The notes under the pieces: generated by a model
The model's database searches: none
What the model saw: the letters and a program-made list of their open reading frames with translations, nothing else
Told to the model about the DNA's origin: nothing
Assembly: GCA_022787085.1 (NCBI GenBank)
Contig: JALFVE010000024.1
Span: 20,090-84,089 of the forward strand
Length of the DNA: 64,000 nucleotides
Source: Oscillospiraceae bacterium
GTDB taxonomy: Bacteria > Bacillota > Clostridia > Oscillospirales > Ruminococcaceae
Direction of reading: 5' to 3'
Program-made: the position numbers and the translations under genes
Shown here: positions 27,167-35,198 of the stretch, piece by piece
Layout: each line of letters starts with the position of its first letter
How positions within the stretch are numbered: position 1 is the stretch's first letter

Positions 27167-27195
27167 TTGACATTGCCAAAGAAAACAGTTATAAT
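27167..27195 (+). promoter_or_regulatory. Consensus sigma-A promoter of the GH3 lipoprotein gene
   Basis: TTGACA (27167-27172), exactly 17 bases, TATAAT (27190-27195). Both hexamers are perfect. Confidence 0.92.
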
Positions 27196-27229
27196 AAGTG
27201 TAATAATCTGATATAAGGAAATGATTGTA

Positions 27230-28486
27230 TTGAAGATAAAGCAAATACTCTCAGCCGCAGCGGCAATGCTCATATTCGGCGGCTGTAATTCCATATCCGA
27301 GTCGCTGGATAATTATATCGAGCATGACGCAAATATCGGCAAAAACGCCCCCGCCGTAAATGGCACTATCGGAGATATAGAAGCCATTAATGAGGAAGCC
27401 GCCAAAACAGAGACAAAGTATGAGACCGAGGAGGAAAGAGCGGCAAAGGCTGAAAAAAAGCGCCGTGAGGAGCTTAGCCAAAAGGCGGACGAGCTTATTT
27501 CCCAAATGACCTCCGAGGAAAAGCTTGGGCAGCTGATACTTGCAAGAATGCCCTCGGACCCTGTGGAAAAGATGGCTGAATATCAGTATGGCGGCTATAC
27601 TCTTTACGGGGATGATTTCAAAAACAGCGACCCCGAGGGGATATCGCAGCTGACCTCGGAGATATCGGAGGCAGCAAAGCTTCACCCATTTTTCGCAGTT
27701 GACGAGGAGGGCGGAACGGTAGTCAGGGTCAGCGCATATTCTCAGTACAGAGATGAGCCGTTTTCATCGCCCCAGCTGCTTTTCAGCCGAGGGGGCAGGG
27801 AGCTTCTCGAAATGGATTCCGCCGAAAAGGCAAAGCTGCTCACCTCCATGGGGCTTAATCTGAATCTTGCTCCCGTTGCGGACATTGCCTCCGATCAGTC
27901 AAGCTACATCTATCCACGAACCATGGGTCAAGGCGCAGAGGGAACGGCTGAGGGCGTTGCGGTAATGGTAAAAACAGCAGGGGATAACGGACTTGCTTCC
28001 TGTATCAAGCATTTCCCAGGCTACGGCGAGAACACCGATACCCACAAGGGTGCTGCCCACGATACGAGAGAGCTTTACGAGTTCTACAACCGTGATTTTG
28101 TGCCCTTTGAAGCGGGCATTAACGCCGATTCAAGCAAAACTCCCGCAATAATGGTGGGTCACACCATCTATGATATGATCGAGGCTGATGTTCCTGCATC
28201 CCTGTCACCGATTATCCATGAGGCGCTGCGGGAAAAGCTCAGCTTTGACGGCGTTGTTATCACCGACGATCTGGGAATGGACGCGGTGGAGAATTATTCC
28301 TCCGAGCAGTCCGTTTACGTTCGGGCGATCCTTGCGGATAATGATATGCTCTGCGTTTCCGAGCCTGAAACGGCATATTCCGACCTGCTTGCGGCGTATA
28401 ACGATGGAGTTATAACCGATGAGCTTCTTGACGCTCATGTAAAGCGGATAATTATTATGAAGCTGCAATACGGAATCATAAAATAA
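27230..28486 (+). CDS. Glycoside hydrolase family 3 lipoprotein (NagZ-like)
   Basis: About 418 residues. Lipoprotein signal: basic start (MKIKQ), hydrophobic core and FGGC with Cys at about 19. A hydrophilic, Glu/Ala-rich linker follows (about 60-95). The GH3 barrel has VDEEGGTVVR, KHFPGYGENTDTH (NagZ-type substrate loop with DTH as the acid/base loop) and the nucleophile in VVITDDLGMDAV. Predicted beta-N-acetylhexosaminidase acting on muropeptides or host glycans outside the membrane. Start: TTG 27230 has AAGGAA 9 bases upstream; the in-frame ATG at 27221 abuts that site, so TTG is preferred. Confidence 0.87.
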   Translation: MKIKQILSAAAAMLIFGGCNSISESLDNYIEHDANIGKNAPAVNGTIGDIEAINEEAAKTETKYETEEERAAKAEKKRREELSQKADELISQMTSEEKLGQLILARMPSDPVEKMAEYQYGGYTLYGDDFKNSDPEGISQLTSEISEAAKLHPFFAVDEEGGTVVRVSAYSQYRDEPFSSPQLLFSRGGRELLEMDSAEKAKLLTSMGLNLNLAPVADIASDQSSYIYPRTMGQGAEGTAEGVAVMVKTAGDNGLASCIKHFPGYGENTDTHKGAAHDTRELYEFYNRDFVPFEAGINADSSKTPAIMVGHTIYDMIEADVPASLSPIIHEALREKLSFDGVVITDDLGMDAVENYSSEQSVYVRAILADNDMLCVSEPETAYSDLLAAYNDGVITDELLDAHVKRIIIMKLQYGIIK

Positions 28487-28493
28487 AAGATAT

Positions 28494-28535
28494 ATGCTCT
28501 GTTTTCTCATAATGGGAGGACAGAGCATTTTTTTT
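28494..28535 (+). terminator. Terminator of the GH3 gene
   Basis: ATGCTCTGT pairs with ACAGAGCAT, with extra CTC/GAG pairing inside, followed by T8. Confidence 0.9.
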
Positions 28536-28674
28536 GCGTGAATTTTTTTAAAAATATGCAAAAAATATGTACAGAAAATAATATAATAGTAAAAATCAGA
28601 ACCAAAATGAAATATTTAAAAAAATAGTTGCATTTCTATTCCGATATTTACAATTATTCGGGGATTTACAGTGA

Positions 28675-28727
28675 TATAATGAATGAGGACAAAGGGTAAT
28701 ACAGCAAAAAGCTGTAAAACCTCTTTG
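28675..28727 (+). promoter_or_regulatory. Putative promoter -10 and structured leader of the amino-acid oxidation operon
   Basis: TATAAT at 28675-28680 lacks a good -35. From 28690 the leader folds into a hairpin: CAAAG-GGT (28690-28697) with ACC-T-CTTTG (28719-28727) and an inner ACAGC/GCTGT stem capped by A5, with an AAT/AAA internal loop between. A T-rich run follows about 9 bases later, then AGAGGA and the start at 28764. It might be a regulatory element, but I do not recognise it as a known riboswitch class. 28536-28674 is AT-rich with no other feature I can support. Confidence 0.4.
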
Positions 28728-28763
28728 CAGAGTGATTTTTCTTTTATGAGAGGAAGTAGTGTT

Positions 28764-29900
28764 ATGAGCTATCCCTGTGTTGATTTTCTGTATCTTAACG
28801 AAGAGGACATGATTGCGGCAGGTGTAAAGGATATGGCAGGATGTATAGAGGCAATGGAGGAAATGTTCAAGCTGATGAAGGTCGGAAATTACCGAATGGG
28901 CGGCGCAAACGGAAACTCCCACGGCTGCATGGTAATGTTTCCCGAATCCTCGCCATTCCCCGAAATGCCCGTTGACGGGCCCGACAGACGCTTTATGGCA
29001 ATGCCCGCATATCTGGGCGGCAAGTTCGATATGGCAGGAATGAAATGGTATGGCTCAAACGTTGCCAATAAGGAAAAGGGGCTTCCCCGCTCAATTTTAA
29101 TGCTCACATTAAACGATAAGGACACAGGCGCACCCCTTGCATATATGTCCGCAAACATTCTTTCCGCATACAGAACGGGCGCAGTTCCCGGAGTCGGATA
29201 TAAGCACCTCTCAAAGCCGGATTCCAAGGTCGTGGGAATAATCGGTCCCGGCGTTATGAGCAAGACTGCCCTTGCGGCAATTATGGCAGTCCGTCCCGAT
29301 ATCGAGATCATCAAGGTAAAGGGCAGAGGAAAGGCTTCGCTTGAAGCTTTTATCGAACACGCAAAAAAGGAATATCCGAGCGTTAAGGAAATATACACCG
29401 TTGATACCATAGAGGAGGCTGTCCGTGATTCGGATATCGTATCCGCAAGCACCTCCACCCCCACAGGCGACCCCGCACTTTATCCCTACATAAAAGAGGA
29501 ATGGATAAAGCCTGGTGCGCTTATCAGCTCCACGGCGGCACTGAGATTTGATGATGATTTTATTATAAACCGAGCAAGAACAGTTACCGACAATATTATG
29601 CTCTATGAAGCATGGGAAGAGGAAATGAAGCCAAATGCATATCACACGGTGCCCATTCCCGCAGTAAGGGTAATGGATCTCATAGCCGAGGGAAAAATGA
29701 GCAAGGACAGGATAGACGATCTGGGAGATATCCTGATGGGAGAAATACCTCTTCATCGTGATGAAAATGAGATCATCGTCTACTCCATCGGCGGAATGCC
29801 CGTTGAGGACGTGGCATGGGGCACAGTGGTTTACAGAAACGCACTTGCAAAGGGAATAGGCACAAAGCTTAATCTTTGGGAAACGCCTCAGATGGTATGA
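28764..29900 (+). CDS. Ornithine cyclodeaminase/mu-crystallin family protein
   Basis: 378 residues. Rossmann NAD(P) motif VVGIIGPGVMSKTAL and the upstream LSAYRTGAVPGVGYKHLS segment are typical of the OCD/mu-crystallin family (ornithine cyclodeaminase, alanine dehydrogenase, ketimine reductase). Start at 28764 (MSYPCVDF) has AGAGGA; an in-frame ATG at 28683 lies in the leader hairpin. First gene of an operon with FAD/Fe-S dehydrogenase subunits. In opine-catabolic clusters an OCD converts ornithine to proline; here it may handle an imino/amino acid produced by the dehydrogenase. I weakly recall database names linking such homologues to tyramine oxidation, which I cannot check. Confidence 0.82.
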   Translation: MSYPCVDFLYLNEEDMIAAGVKDMAGCIEAMEEMFKLMKVGNYRMGGANGNSHGCMVMFPESSPFPEMPVDGPDRRFMAMPAYLGGKFDMAGMKWYGSNVANKEKGLPRSILMLTLNDKDTGAPLAYMSANILSAYRTGAVPGVGYKHLSKPDSKVVGIIGPGVMSKTALAAIMAVRPDIEIIKVKGRGKASLEAFIEHAKKEYPSVKEIYTVDTIEEAVRDSDIVSASTSTPTGDPALYPYIKEEWIKPGALISSTAALRFDDDFIINRARTVTDNIMLYEAWEEEMKPNAYHTVPIPAVRVMDLIAEGKMSKDRIDDLGDILMGEIPLHRDENEIIVYSIGGMPVEDVAWGTVVYRNALAKGIGTKLNLWETPQMV

Positions 29901-29936
29901 TGATAAAGGGAGAATTATTTCAGGGAGGACATTTCA

Positions 29937-30260
29937 ATGAGAATCGAAGAACATCCGATACTTGGAAGCTATGAAAAGGGAAGAACAGTTTCCTTCACCT
30001 TTGACGGCAGGGAGCTTCAGGGCTGCGAGGGCGAGCCAATTGCAATAGCGCTGAAAAACGCAGGCGTAATGGTTCACCGCTATACAAAAAAGCAGCATAA
30101 GCCCAGAGGAATATTCTGCGCCATCGGACGCTGCACAGACTGCGTAATGGTGGTAAACGGTCAGCCCAATGTGCGCACCTGCATCACACCCCTTGAAGAG
30201 GGAATGGACGTCAGGACGCAGTACGGCGTAACAGCGGAAAGGGGAGGCGAGCAGAAATGA
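29937..30260 (+). CDS. (2Fe-2S)-binding small subunit (HcnA/SoxA-N-like)
   Basis: 107 residues, a plant-ferredoxin-like domain with cysteines C61, C66, C69 and C82 in the pattern FCAIGRCTDC...RTC, as in HcnA, LhpF-type and heterotetrameric sarcosine oxidase alpha N-termini. It passes electrons from the FAD subunits. GGAGG upstream; overlaps the next gene as ATGA. Confidence 0.9.
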   Translation: MRIEEHPILGSYEKGRTVSFTFDGRELQGCEGEPIAIALKNAGVMVHRYTKKQHKPRGIFCAIGRCTDCVMVVNGQPNVRTCITPLEEGMDVRTQYGVTAERGGEQK

Positions 30261-31846
30261 AAAGATATGACATGATAATCATAGGTGCAGGTCCTGCGGG
30301 TCTTTCCGCTGCCATTGAGGCGGCAAAAAGAGGAATGAAGGTCGTTGTATATGACGAAAATGCAAAGCCCGGAGGACAGCTTTTCAAGCAGATACATAAA
30401 TTCTTCGGTTCAAAGGAGCATAAGGCAAAGATAAGAGGCTTTCATATTGGCGAGGAGCTTCTTTCGGAAGCAAATGCTCTGGGCGTTGAGGTGGTTCTCA
30501 ATGCAATAGTAATCGGACTTTTCGCCGAAAAGGAAGTTACCGTAAAAATAGAAGATCACGTTGAGCACGTCAAGGGCGATACGGTTCTCATCGCAACGGG
30601 TGCCAGCGAGAATATGGTCACATTTCCCGGCTGGACGCTCCCCGGAGTTATCGGTGCGGGAGCGGCTCAGACAATGATGAATCTCCATGGAACGCTTCCC
30701 GGAAAAAAGGTTCTCATGCTCGGCTCGGGAAATGTGGGACTTGTAGTCAGCTTCCAGCTCATGCAGGCAGGCTGCGAGGTAGTTGCTCTTGCAGACGCAG
30801 CTCCCAGAGTAGGGGGTTACGGCGTTCATGCTGCAAAGGTGGCACGCTGCGGAGTACCCTTCTATCTTTCCCATACGATCGTAAAGGCAGAGGGCGATGA
30901 ATATGTAACGGGAGTTGTTATCGGCGAGGTGGATAAAAACTGGCAGGTCATTCCCGGAACCGAAAAGCATTTCGATGTTGATACGATATGCCTTGCAGTA
31001 GGACTTTCGCCCATGTCAAAGCTTGCAGATATGGCAGGCTGCGCAATGGAGGATAATCCCGCAAAGGCAGGCTTTGTTCCCACAGTTGATAAATACGGCG
31101 AAACTTCTATCCCGGGCATTTATGCAGCAGGAGACGTATCGGGAATCGAAGAAGCCTCCAGCGCAATGATCGAGGGACGTATCGCAGGAATCGCAGCTGC
31201 GGCAAAGCTCGGCTTTATAACCCCCGAGGAATGTGAAGCCGAGGTTTCAAAGCAGGATGCCGCACTTGAGGGACTCCGTCAGGGAATGTTCGCTCCCGGC
31301 ATGAGAGGAAAGATGATAACCGAAACGGAGGAGGGCGTTCTGATATCTCAGAATCTTCTGAAAAAAGGCTATGTTTCCGATGATGAGATAGAGCGTTTCC
31401 CGGGAGTTACCCATAATACAGGCGTTCACCCCGTGATCGAATGTACGCAGAATATCCCCTGCAACCCTTGTCAGGATGCCTGCCCCAAGCACTGCATCAG
31501 GATAGGCAGCAATATAACCGCACTTCCCGCCATAGATCCCGAAAAGAAATGCACAGGCTGCGGAATGTGCGTGGCAAGCTGCTCGGGACAGGCAATATTC
31601 CTTGTGAATGAGGACTGCGGCGACGGCACAGCGGAGATAACCCTTCCCTATGAATTTCTTCCCCTTCCCGAAAAGGGCACGAAGGGAACGGCTCTCAGCC
31701 GAAGCGGAGAACCTGTCTGCGAGGCAGAGGTTGTAAATGTGAGAAGCGCAAAGGCGTTTGACCACACACATCTTCTGACCATGAAGGTCCCGAAGGAATA
31801 CGCAATGAAGGCAAGATTCTTTAAGGAGGCAGTCTGCAATGAATGA
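30257..31846 (+). CDS. FAD/NAD-linked oxidoreductase subunit with inserted 2x[4Fe-4S] domain (HcnB/OoxA-like)
   Basis: 529 residues. N-terminal FAD motif IIGAGPAGLSAAIEAAKRG (7-25) and a second dinucleotide motif LGSGNVG (155-161), as in the alpha subunits HcnB/OoxA/LhpC-type. The C-terminal half holds a ferredoxin domain with two sets of four cysteines: C402, C405, C409, C413 and C432, C435, C438, C442. That 2[4Fe-4S] module is not present in HcnB itself and suggests low-potential electron transfer, fitting an anaerobe. The usual C-terminal BFD domain is encoded by the next gene instead. Confidence 0.88.
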   Translation: MKRYDMIIIGAGPAGLSAAIEAAKRGMKVVVYDENAKPGGQLFKQIHKFFGSKEHKAKIRGFHIGEELLSEANALGVEVVLNAIVIGLFAEKEVTVKIEDHVEHVKGDTVLIATGASENMVTFPGWTLPGVIGAGAAQTMMNLHGTLPGKKVLMLGSGNVGLVVSFQLMQAGCEVVALADAAPRVGGYGVHAAKVARCGVPFYLSHTIVKAEGDEYVTGVVIGEVDKNWQVIPGTEKHFDVDTICLAVGLSPMSKLADMAGCAMEDNPAKAGFVPTVDKYGETSIPGIYAAGDVSGIEEASSAMIEGRIAGIAAAAKLGFITPEECEAEVSKQDAALEGLRQGMFAPGMRGKMITETEEGVLISQNLLKKGYVSDDEIERFPGVTHNTGVHPVIECTQNIPCNPCQDACPKHCIRIGSNITALPAIDPEKKCTGCGMCVASCSGQAIFLVNEDCGDGTAEITLPYEFLPLPEKGTKGTALSRSGEPVCEAEVVNVRSAKAFDHTHLLTMKVPKEYAMKARFFKEAVCNE

Positions 31847-32156
31847 CAGAAGCAGAGATATAGGCGAATTTATTCCCCAGCCCGATGATGATATGATCGT
31901 CTGCCGCTGCGAGGAGATAACCAAGGGAGAGATAAGGCAGGCGGTGCATGACGGAATGTTCACCCTCACCGAGATAAGAAGATATCTCAGAACAGGCATG
32001 GGTCTTTGTCAGGGACAGACCTGCACAAAGCTTGTGAAAGCAATAGTATCAAGAGAGCTTGGCGTAAGACCAAATGAGCTTGAGCCTGCAACAGGACGTG
32101 CCCCCATGCGTCCCATTGAGATGAAAATACTTGCAAAGGATAAGGAGGACGCATAA
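31839..32156 (+). CDS. BFD-like [2Fe-2S] protein
   Basis: 105 residues with the BFD-type cysteine pattern C22-x-C24 (VCRCEE) and C57-x4-C62 (GLCQGQTC), followed by a helical region. Equivalent to the C-terminal domain of HcnB/OoxA or to stand-alone LhpE-like subunits. It probably forms the electron-transfer core with the 529-aa and 372-aa subunits. Overlaps the upstream gene by 8 bases and abuts the downstream start. Confidence 0.88.
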   Translation: MNDRSRDIGEFIPQPDDDMIVCRCEEITKGEIRQAVHDGMFTLTEIRRYLRTGMGLCQGQTCTKLVKAIVSRELGVRPNELEPATGRAPMRPIEMKILAKDKEDA

Positions 32157-33275
32157 ATGAGCTCTGATGTACTTATCATAGGCAGCGGAATAATCGGATG
32201 CGCAGCCGCTTACAATCTTGCAAAAAAGGGCGTTAAGGTAACGGTTATCGAGGCAAGCTCCAATATCGGAAACGGCGGCTCGGTAAGAAACGGCGGCGGC
32301 GTCCGTCAGTCGGGACGTGACCCCAGAGAGCTTCCCCTTGTAATGTATGCAATTAAAAATATCTGGCCCAATCTTTCGGAAATGCTTGATACCAACGTGG
32401 AATATCATCAGCAGGGAAATCTCCGTCTGGGCAGCACCGAAAAGCATAAGCAGATACTTGAAGGACTTACGGACCGTGCCGTTAAATGCGGACTTGATGT
32501 TAAAATGATAGACGGCAAGGAAGCAAGGGAGATCAATCCTTATCTTTCCGAAGCAGTTACCTGTGCCAGCTGGTGTCCCACAGACGGCCATGCAAATCCC
32601 CTTACCGCCACAATGGGCTATTATAAGGCAGCACGCAGACTTGGCGCACATTTTATCTCAGATGAGAAGATAATTGAGCTTAGAAAATACAAGGGAGCCG
32701 TAAGGCAGGCTGTTGCAGCCTCGGGAAATATTTATGAAGCGGACAGGATAATCCTTGCGGCGGGCTTTGAAAGCAGAGCGATAGCAAACACTGTGGGAAT
32801 AGATATCCCCATGCAGCCCGTGCTTCTGGAAACTCTCGTTACCGAAGCTGTTGCACCCATGTTCTGGCAGATGCTGGGAACTGCCGATGCCGATTTCTAC
32901 GGACATCAGACAGATCACGGTTCCTTCGTTTTCGGGCTCAATTCGGGACTTGAGCCCTATGCAAAGCCCGGAAAGCCCGTATCCTCAAGCATAGCTGCCT
33001 CCGCAGCCTGCCGTGGAATAATGCATTATTTCCCGTCCCTTGAGGGCATAAAGGTGGTAAGAACGTGGGCAGGCTGGATGGATTCCTGCGCGGACCATGT
33101 TCCTGTAATAAGCAAGGTGGATGAATGTCCGGGACTGATACTTGCCTGCGGCTTTTCGGGTCACGGCTTCGGAATTTCTCCCGCAGTGGGACTTGTGCTT
33201 TCGCAGCTTGCAACAGATGAAGAAACCGCAGTTGATCTGTCCGCACTCAGGTATGACAGATTTGCCGCAAAATAA
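32157..33275 (+). CDS. FAD-dependent amino-acid oxidase/dehydrogenase subunit (DAO family, HcnC/OoxB-like)
   Basis: 372 residues. FAD motif LIIGSGIIGCAAAYNLAKKG at the start, the NGGGVRQSGRD flavin-contact stretch and the C-terminal GFSGHGFGISPAVG motif mark the glycine/D-amino-acid oxidase family. As in HcnC, OoxB and LhpB, this is the substrate-oxidising subunit: it would dehydrogenate the C-N bond of a glycine, proline-like or N-alkylated amino acid. Substrate not determinable from sequence. Confidence 0.87.
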   Translation: MSSDVLIIGSGIIGCAAAYNLAKKGVKVTVIEASSNIGNGGSVRNGGGVRQSGRDPRELPLVMYAIKNIWPNLSEMLDTNVEYHQQGNLRLGSTEKHKQILEGLTDRAVKCGLDVKMIDGKEAREINPYLSEAVTCASWCPTDGHANPLTATMGYYKAARRLGAHFISDEKIIELRKYKGAVRQAVAASGNIYEADRIILAAGFESRAIANTVGIDIPMQPVLLETLVTEAVAPMFWQMLGTADADFYGHQTDHGSFVFGLNSGLEPYAKPGKPVSSSIAASAACRGIMHYFPSLEGIKVVRTWAGWMDSCADHVPVISKVDECPGLILACGFSGHGFGISPAVGLVLSQLATDEETAVDLSALRYDRFAAK

Positions 33276-33292
33276 AAATAGGAGTGATATTT

Positions 33293-33655
33293 ATGAAACT
33301 GCTCAGAGTAGAAATAATCACAAGTATGTCAAAGGTGGAGCCGCTTAAAGAGGCTCTGGGAAAATTCCACATCAGCGGAATGACCGTAAATCAGGTTCTT
33401 GGCTGTGGTGTTCAGTACGGAACGCCCGAATATGAGGTGGAGGGCAAAAGACGTGAGATAAGCCTTCTTCCCAAGGAGCTTGTAATGATGGTCGTTCCCG
33501 AAAACGAGCTTGATGCCCTTCTGGAATTTGTAAAGAAGGAGCTTTACACAGGACATATCGGTGACGGCAAGATATTCGTATCGGAGATTACCAATGCCAT
33601 CCGTGTCCGTACAGGCGAGGAAGGCATTGAAGCGGTAGTTGAAGGAGAATTATAA
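33293..33655 (+). CDS. PII-family (GlnB/GlnK-like) signalling protein
   Basis: 120 residues. B-loop TGHIGDGKIFV (86-96) and C-loop RTGE (107-110) for ATP/2-oxoglutarate binding are intact. The T-loop (about 38-58) is altered: it is one residue longer than in classical PII, with no clear Tyr51 equivalent and many charges (EVEGKRREIS). Start at ATG 33293 with GGAG upstream (a GTG at 33284 is inside that site). It lies between the oxidase and an APC permease, suggesting that it gates that permease rather than AmtB. Confidence 0.88.
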   Translation: MKLLRVEIITSMSKVEPLKEALGKFHISGMTVNQVLGCGVQYGTPEYEVEGKRREISLLPKELVMMVVPENELDALLEFVKKELYTGHIGDGKIFVSEITNAIRVRTGEEGIEAVVEGEL

Positions 33656-33680
33656 TAATCCATGTAAAGGCGGAGTATTT

Positions 33681-35093
33681 ATGGATAAGAAATTAGGACT
33701 TGCCAGTGCTGTTGCAACGGGCGTGGGACTTATAATCGCCACCAGCTGTCTTCTGTCTATCGGACAGGGAGCGGCAGCGCTGGGTAACACCTTTATAATC
33801 ACCATGATCGTAGCCTGTCTCTTCAATATCCTGACAGCGCTTTCGATATGTGAGCTTAATGCCCTCATGCCAAATCTGTCGGGCGGCATGGCGCAGTACA
33901 CCCTTGCAAGCTTCGGACCCTTTGTCTCGATAGTCGTTAATGTAGGCGGATATCTGACCTGCCAGACTATAATGGGAAGCTCCGAGGTAGCCATGTTCGG
34001 AAATACCATGAGCAGCGTGTTTGAAAGCGTGCCCATTTCGGGAACGGTTTATTCCATACTGCTGATAGTGATACTTGCAATACTGAATCTGTTCGGCGTT
34101 GATATGTTTGCAAAGATACAGAATGTAGTCGCATACGGACTGATAGGCTCCCTGACCATAATGGGAATTATGGGAACCTTTAAAATAGGCACAGGCGAAC
34201 CGGTTGAGCAGCCTGCTGTGCTTTCAAGCTCACCTGCGGATATGTTTTCGCTTTTGGGACTTGCATTTTTCCTGTTCATCGGAGCGGAATTTGTAGTTCC
34301 CATCTCCACACAGGTCAGAAATGCCAGAAGAAATGTTCCTCTGGGAATGGTAATAAGCCTGCTTGCGATCCTCGTGATGCAGATATTCGTGACCATAGGC
34401 TTTTCCCATTACACACCATGGGAGGAGCTTGGCAGCAGCACCGTACCTCACATTCTTTACGGCACAATGCTCTGCGGAAAGCTTGGAACCGTCTGGATGA
34501 CCATAGTATCGCTCCTTGCGGTAATATCCACAGTTAACACAGCCATGTTCTCCATTTCGCAGATATGCTGCGGCATGGCAAAGATCGACCTGCTGCCCTC
34601 GGTATTTCTGAAGAAAAACAAGAGAGGTACGCCATATGTGGGACTTCTCCTCGTTGCGGCGGCAATGATAATCATAAATGCAACGGGACTTTCCACCAGC
34701 GATCAGCTAACCTTCCTTATTCTTACAGGCTGTACCTTCTGGATATTCTCCTACATCATTCTCCATCTTGATGTAATGATAATGAGAAAGCGTATGCCGA
34801 AGGCACCGAGAACCTTCAAGCTTCCCTTAGGTCCTGTAATACCCATCATCGGAGTAATCGGAAATGCCTTTATGATCTGGAACATCGACCCGAATCCCGA
34901 TGTGAAAAAGCAGATATACACTATTTTTGTAATAGTCTTTGCACTGCTTTCCGTCTATGCAGCCGTATGGACAAAGACAAAGATCAAAAGACCCCTTTTC
35001 AAGCCCTATCCCGTCAAGGAGGTAATGGCAATGGAAAACGATCTTTATCAGGCTGCCCATAAAAGGGCAGCAGAAACAGCTGAGATAAAATAA
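33681..35093 (+). CDS. APC-superfamily amino acid permease
   Basis: 470 residues, about twelve membrane helices. The first-helix motif ATGVGLIIATSCL corresponds to the APC substrate-binding G-x-G segment. The start at 33681 (MDKKLGLAS) has GGCGGAG upstream; the longer in-frame start lies inside the PII gene. Presumably imports the amino acid or amine oxidised by the products of the upstream genes. The transcription unit ends at the hairpin at 35101-35143. Confidence 0.88.
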   Translation: MDKKLGLASAVATGVGLIIATSCLLSIGQGAAALGNTFIITMIVACLFNILTALSICELNALMPNLSGGMAQYTLASFGPFVSIVVNVGGYLTCQTIMGSSEVAMFGNTMSSVFESVPISGTVYSILLIVILAILNLFGVDMFAKIQNVVAYGLIGSLTIMGIMGTFKIGTGEPVEQPAVLSSSPADMFSLLGLAFFLFIGAEFVVPISTQVRNARRNVPLGMVISLLAILVMQIFVTIGFSHYTPWEELGSSTVPHILYGTMLCGKLGTVWMTIVSLLAVISTVNTAMFSISQICCGMAKIDLLPSVFLKKNKRGTPYVGLLLVAAAMIIINATGLSTSDQLTFLILTGCTFWIFSYIILHLDVMIMRKRMPKAPRTFKLPLGPVIPIIGVIGNAFMIWNIDPNPDVKKQIYTIFVIVFALLSVYAAVWTKTKIKRPLFKPYPVKEVMAMENDLYQAAHKRAAETAEIK

Positions 35094-35100
35094 ATGCAAA

Positions 35101-35143
35101 CACCGCTGCGGTCAGAATGTGATTGGCAGCGGTGAAATTTTTT
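35101..35143 (+). terminator. Terminator of the amino-acid oxidation operon
   Basis: CACCGCTGC pairs with GCAGCGGTG around a 16-base loop, followed by AAATTTTTT. Confidence 0.85.
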
Positions 35144-35144
35144 C

Positions 35145-35173
35145 TGGAAATATTCGGAATAATGTGCTATAAT
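35145..35173 (+). promoter_or_regulatory. Promoter of the AraC-family gene
   Basis: TGGAAA (35145-35150, 4 of 6), 17 bases, TATAAT (35168-35173) preceded by an extended TGC. Confidence 0.7.
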
Positions 35174-35198
35174 TATCATATGGGAAGGGAGGACGCTT

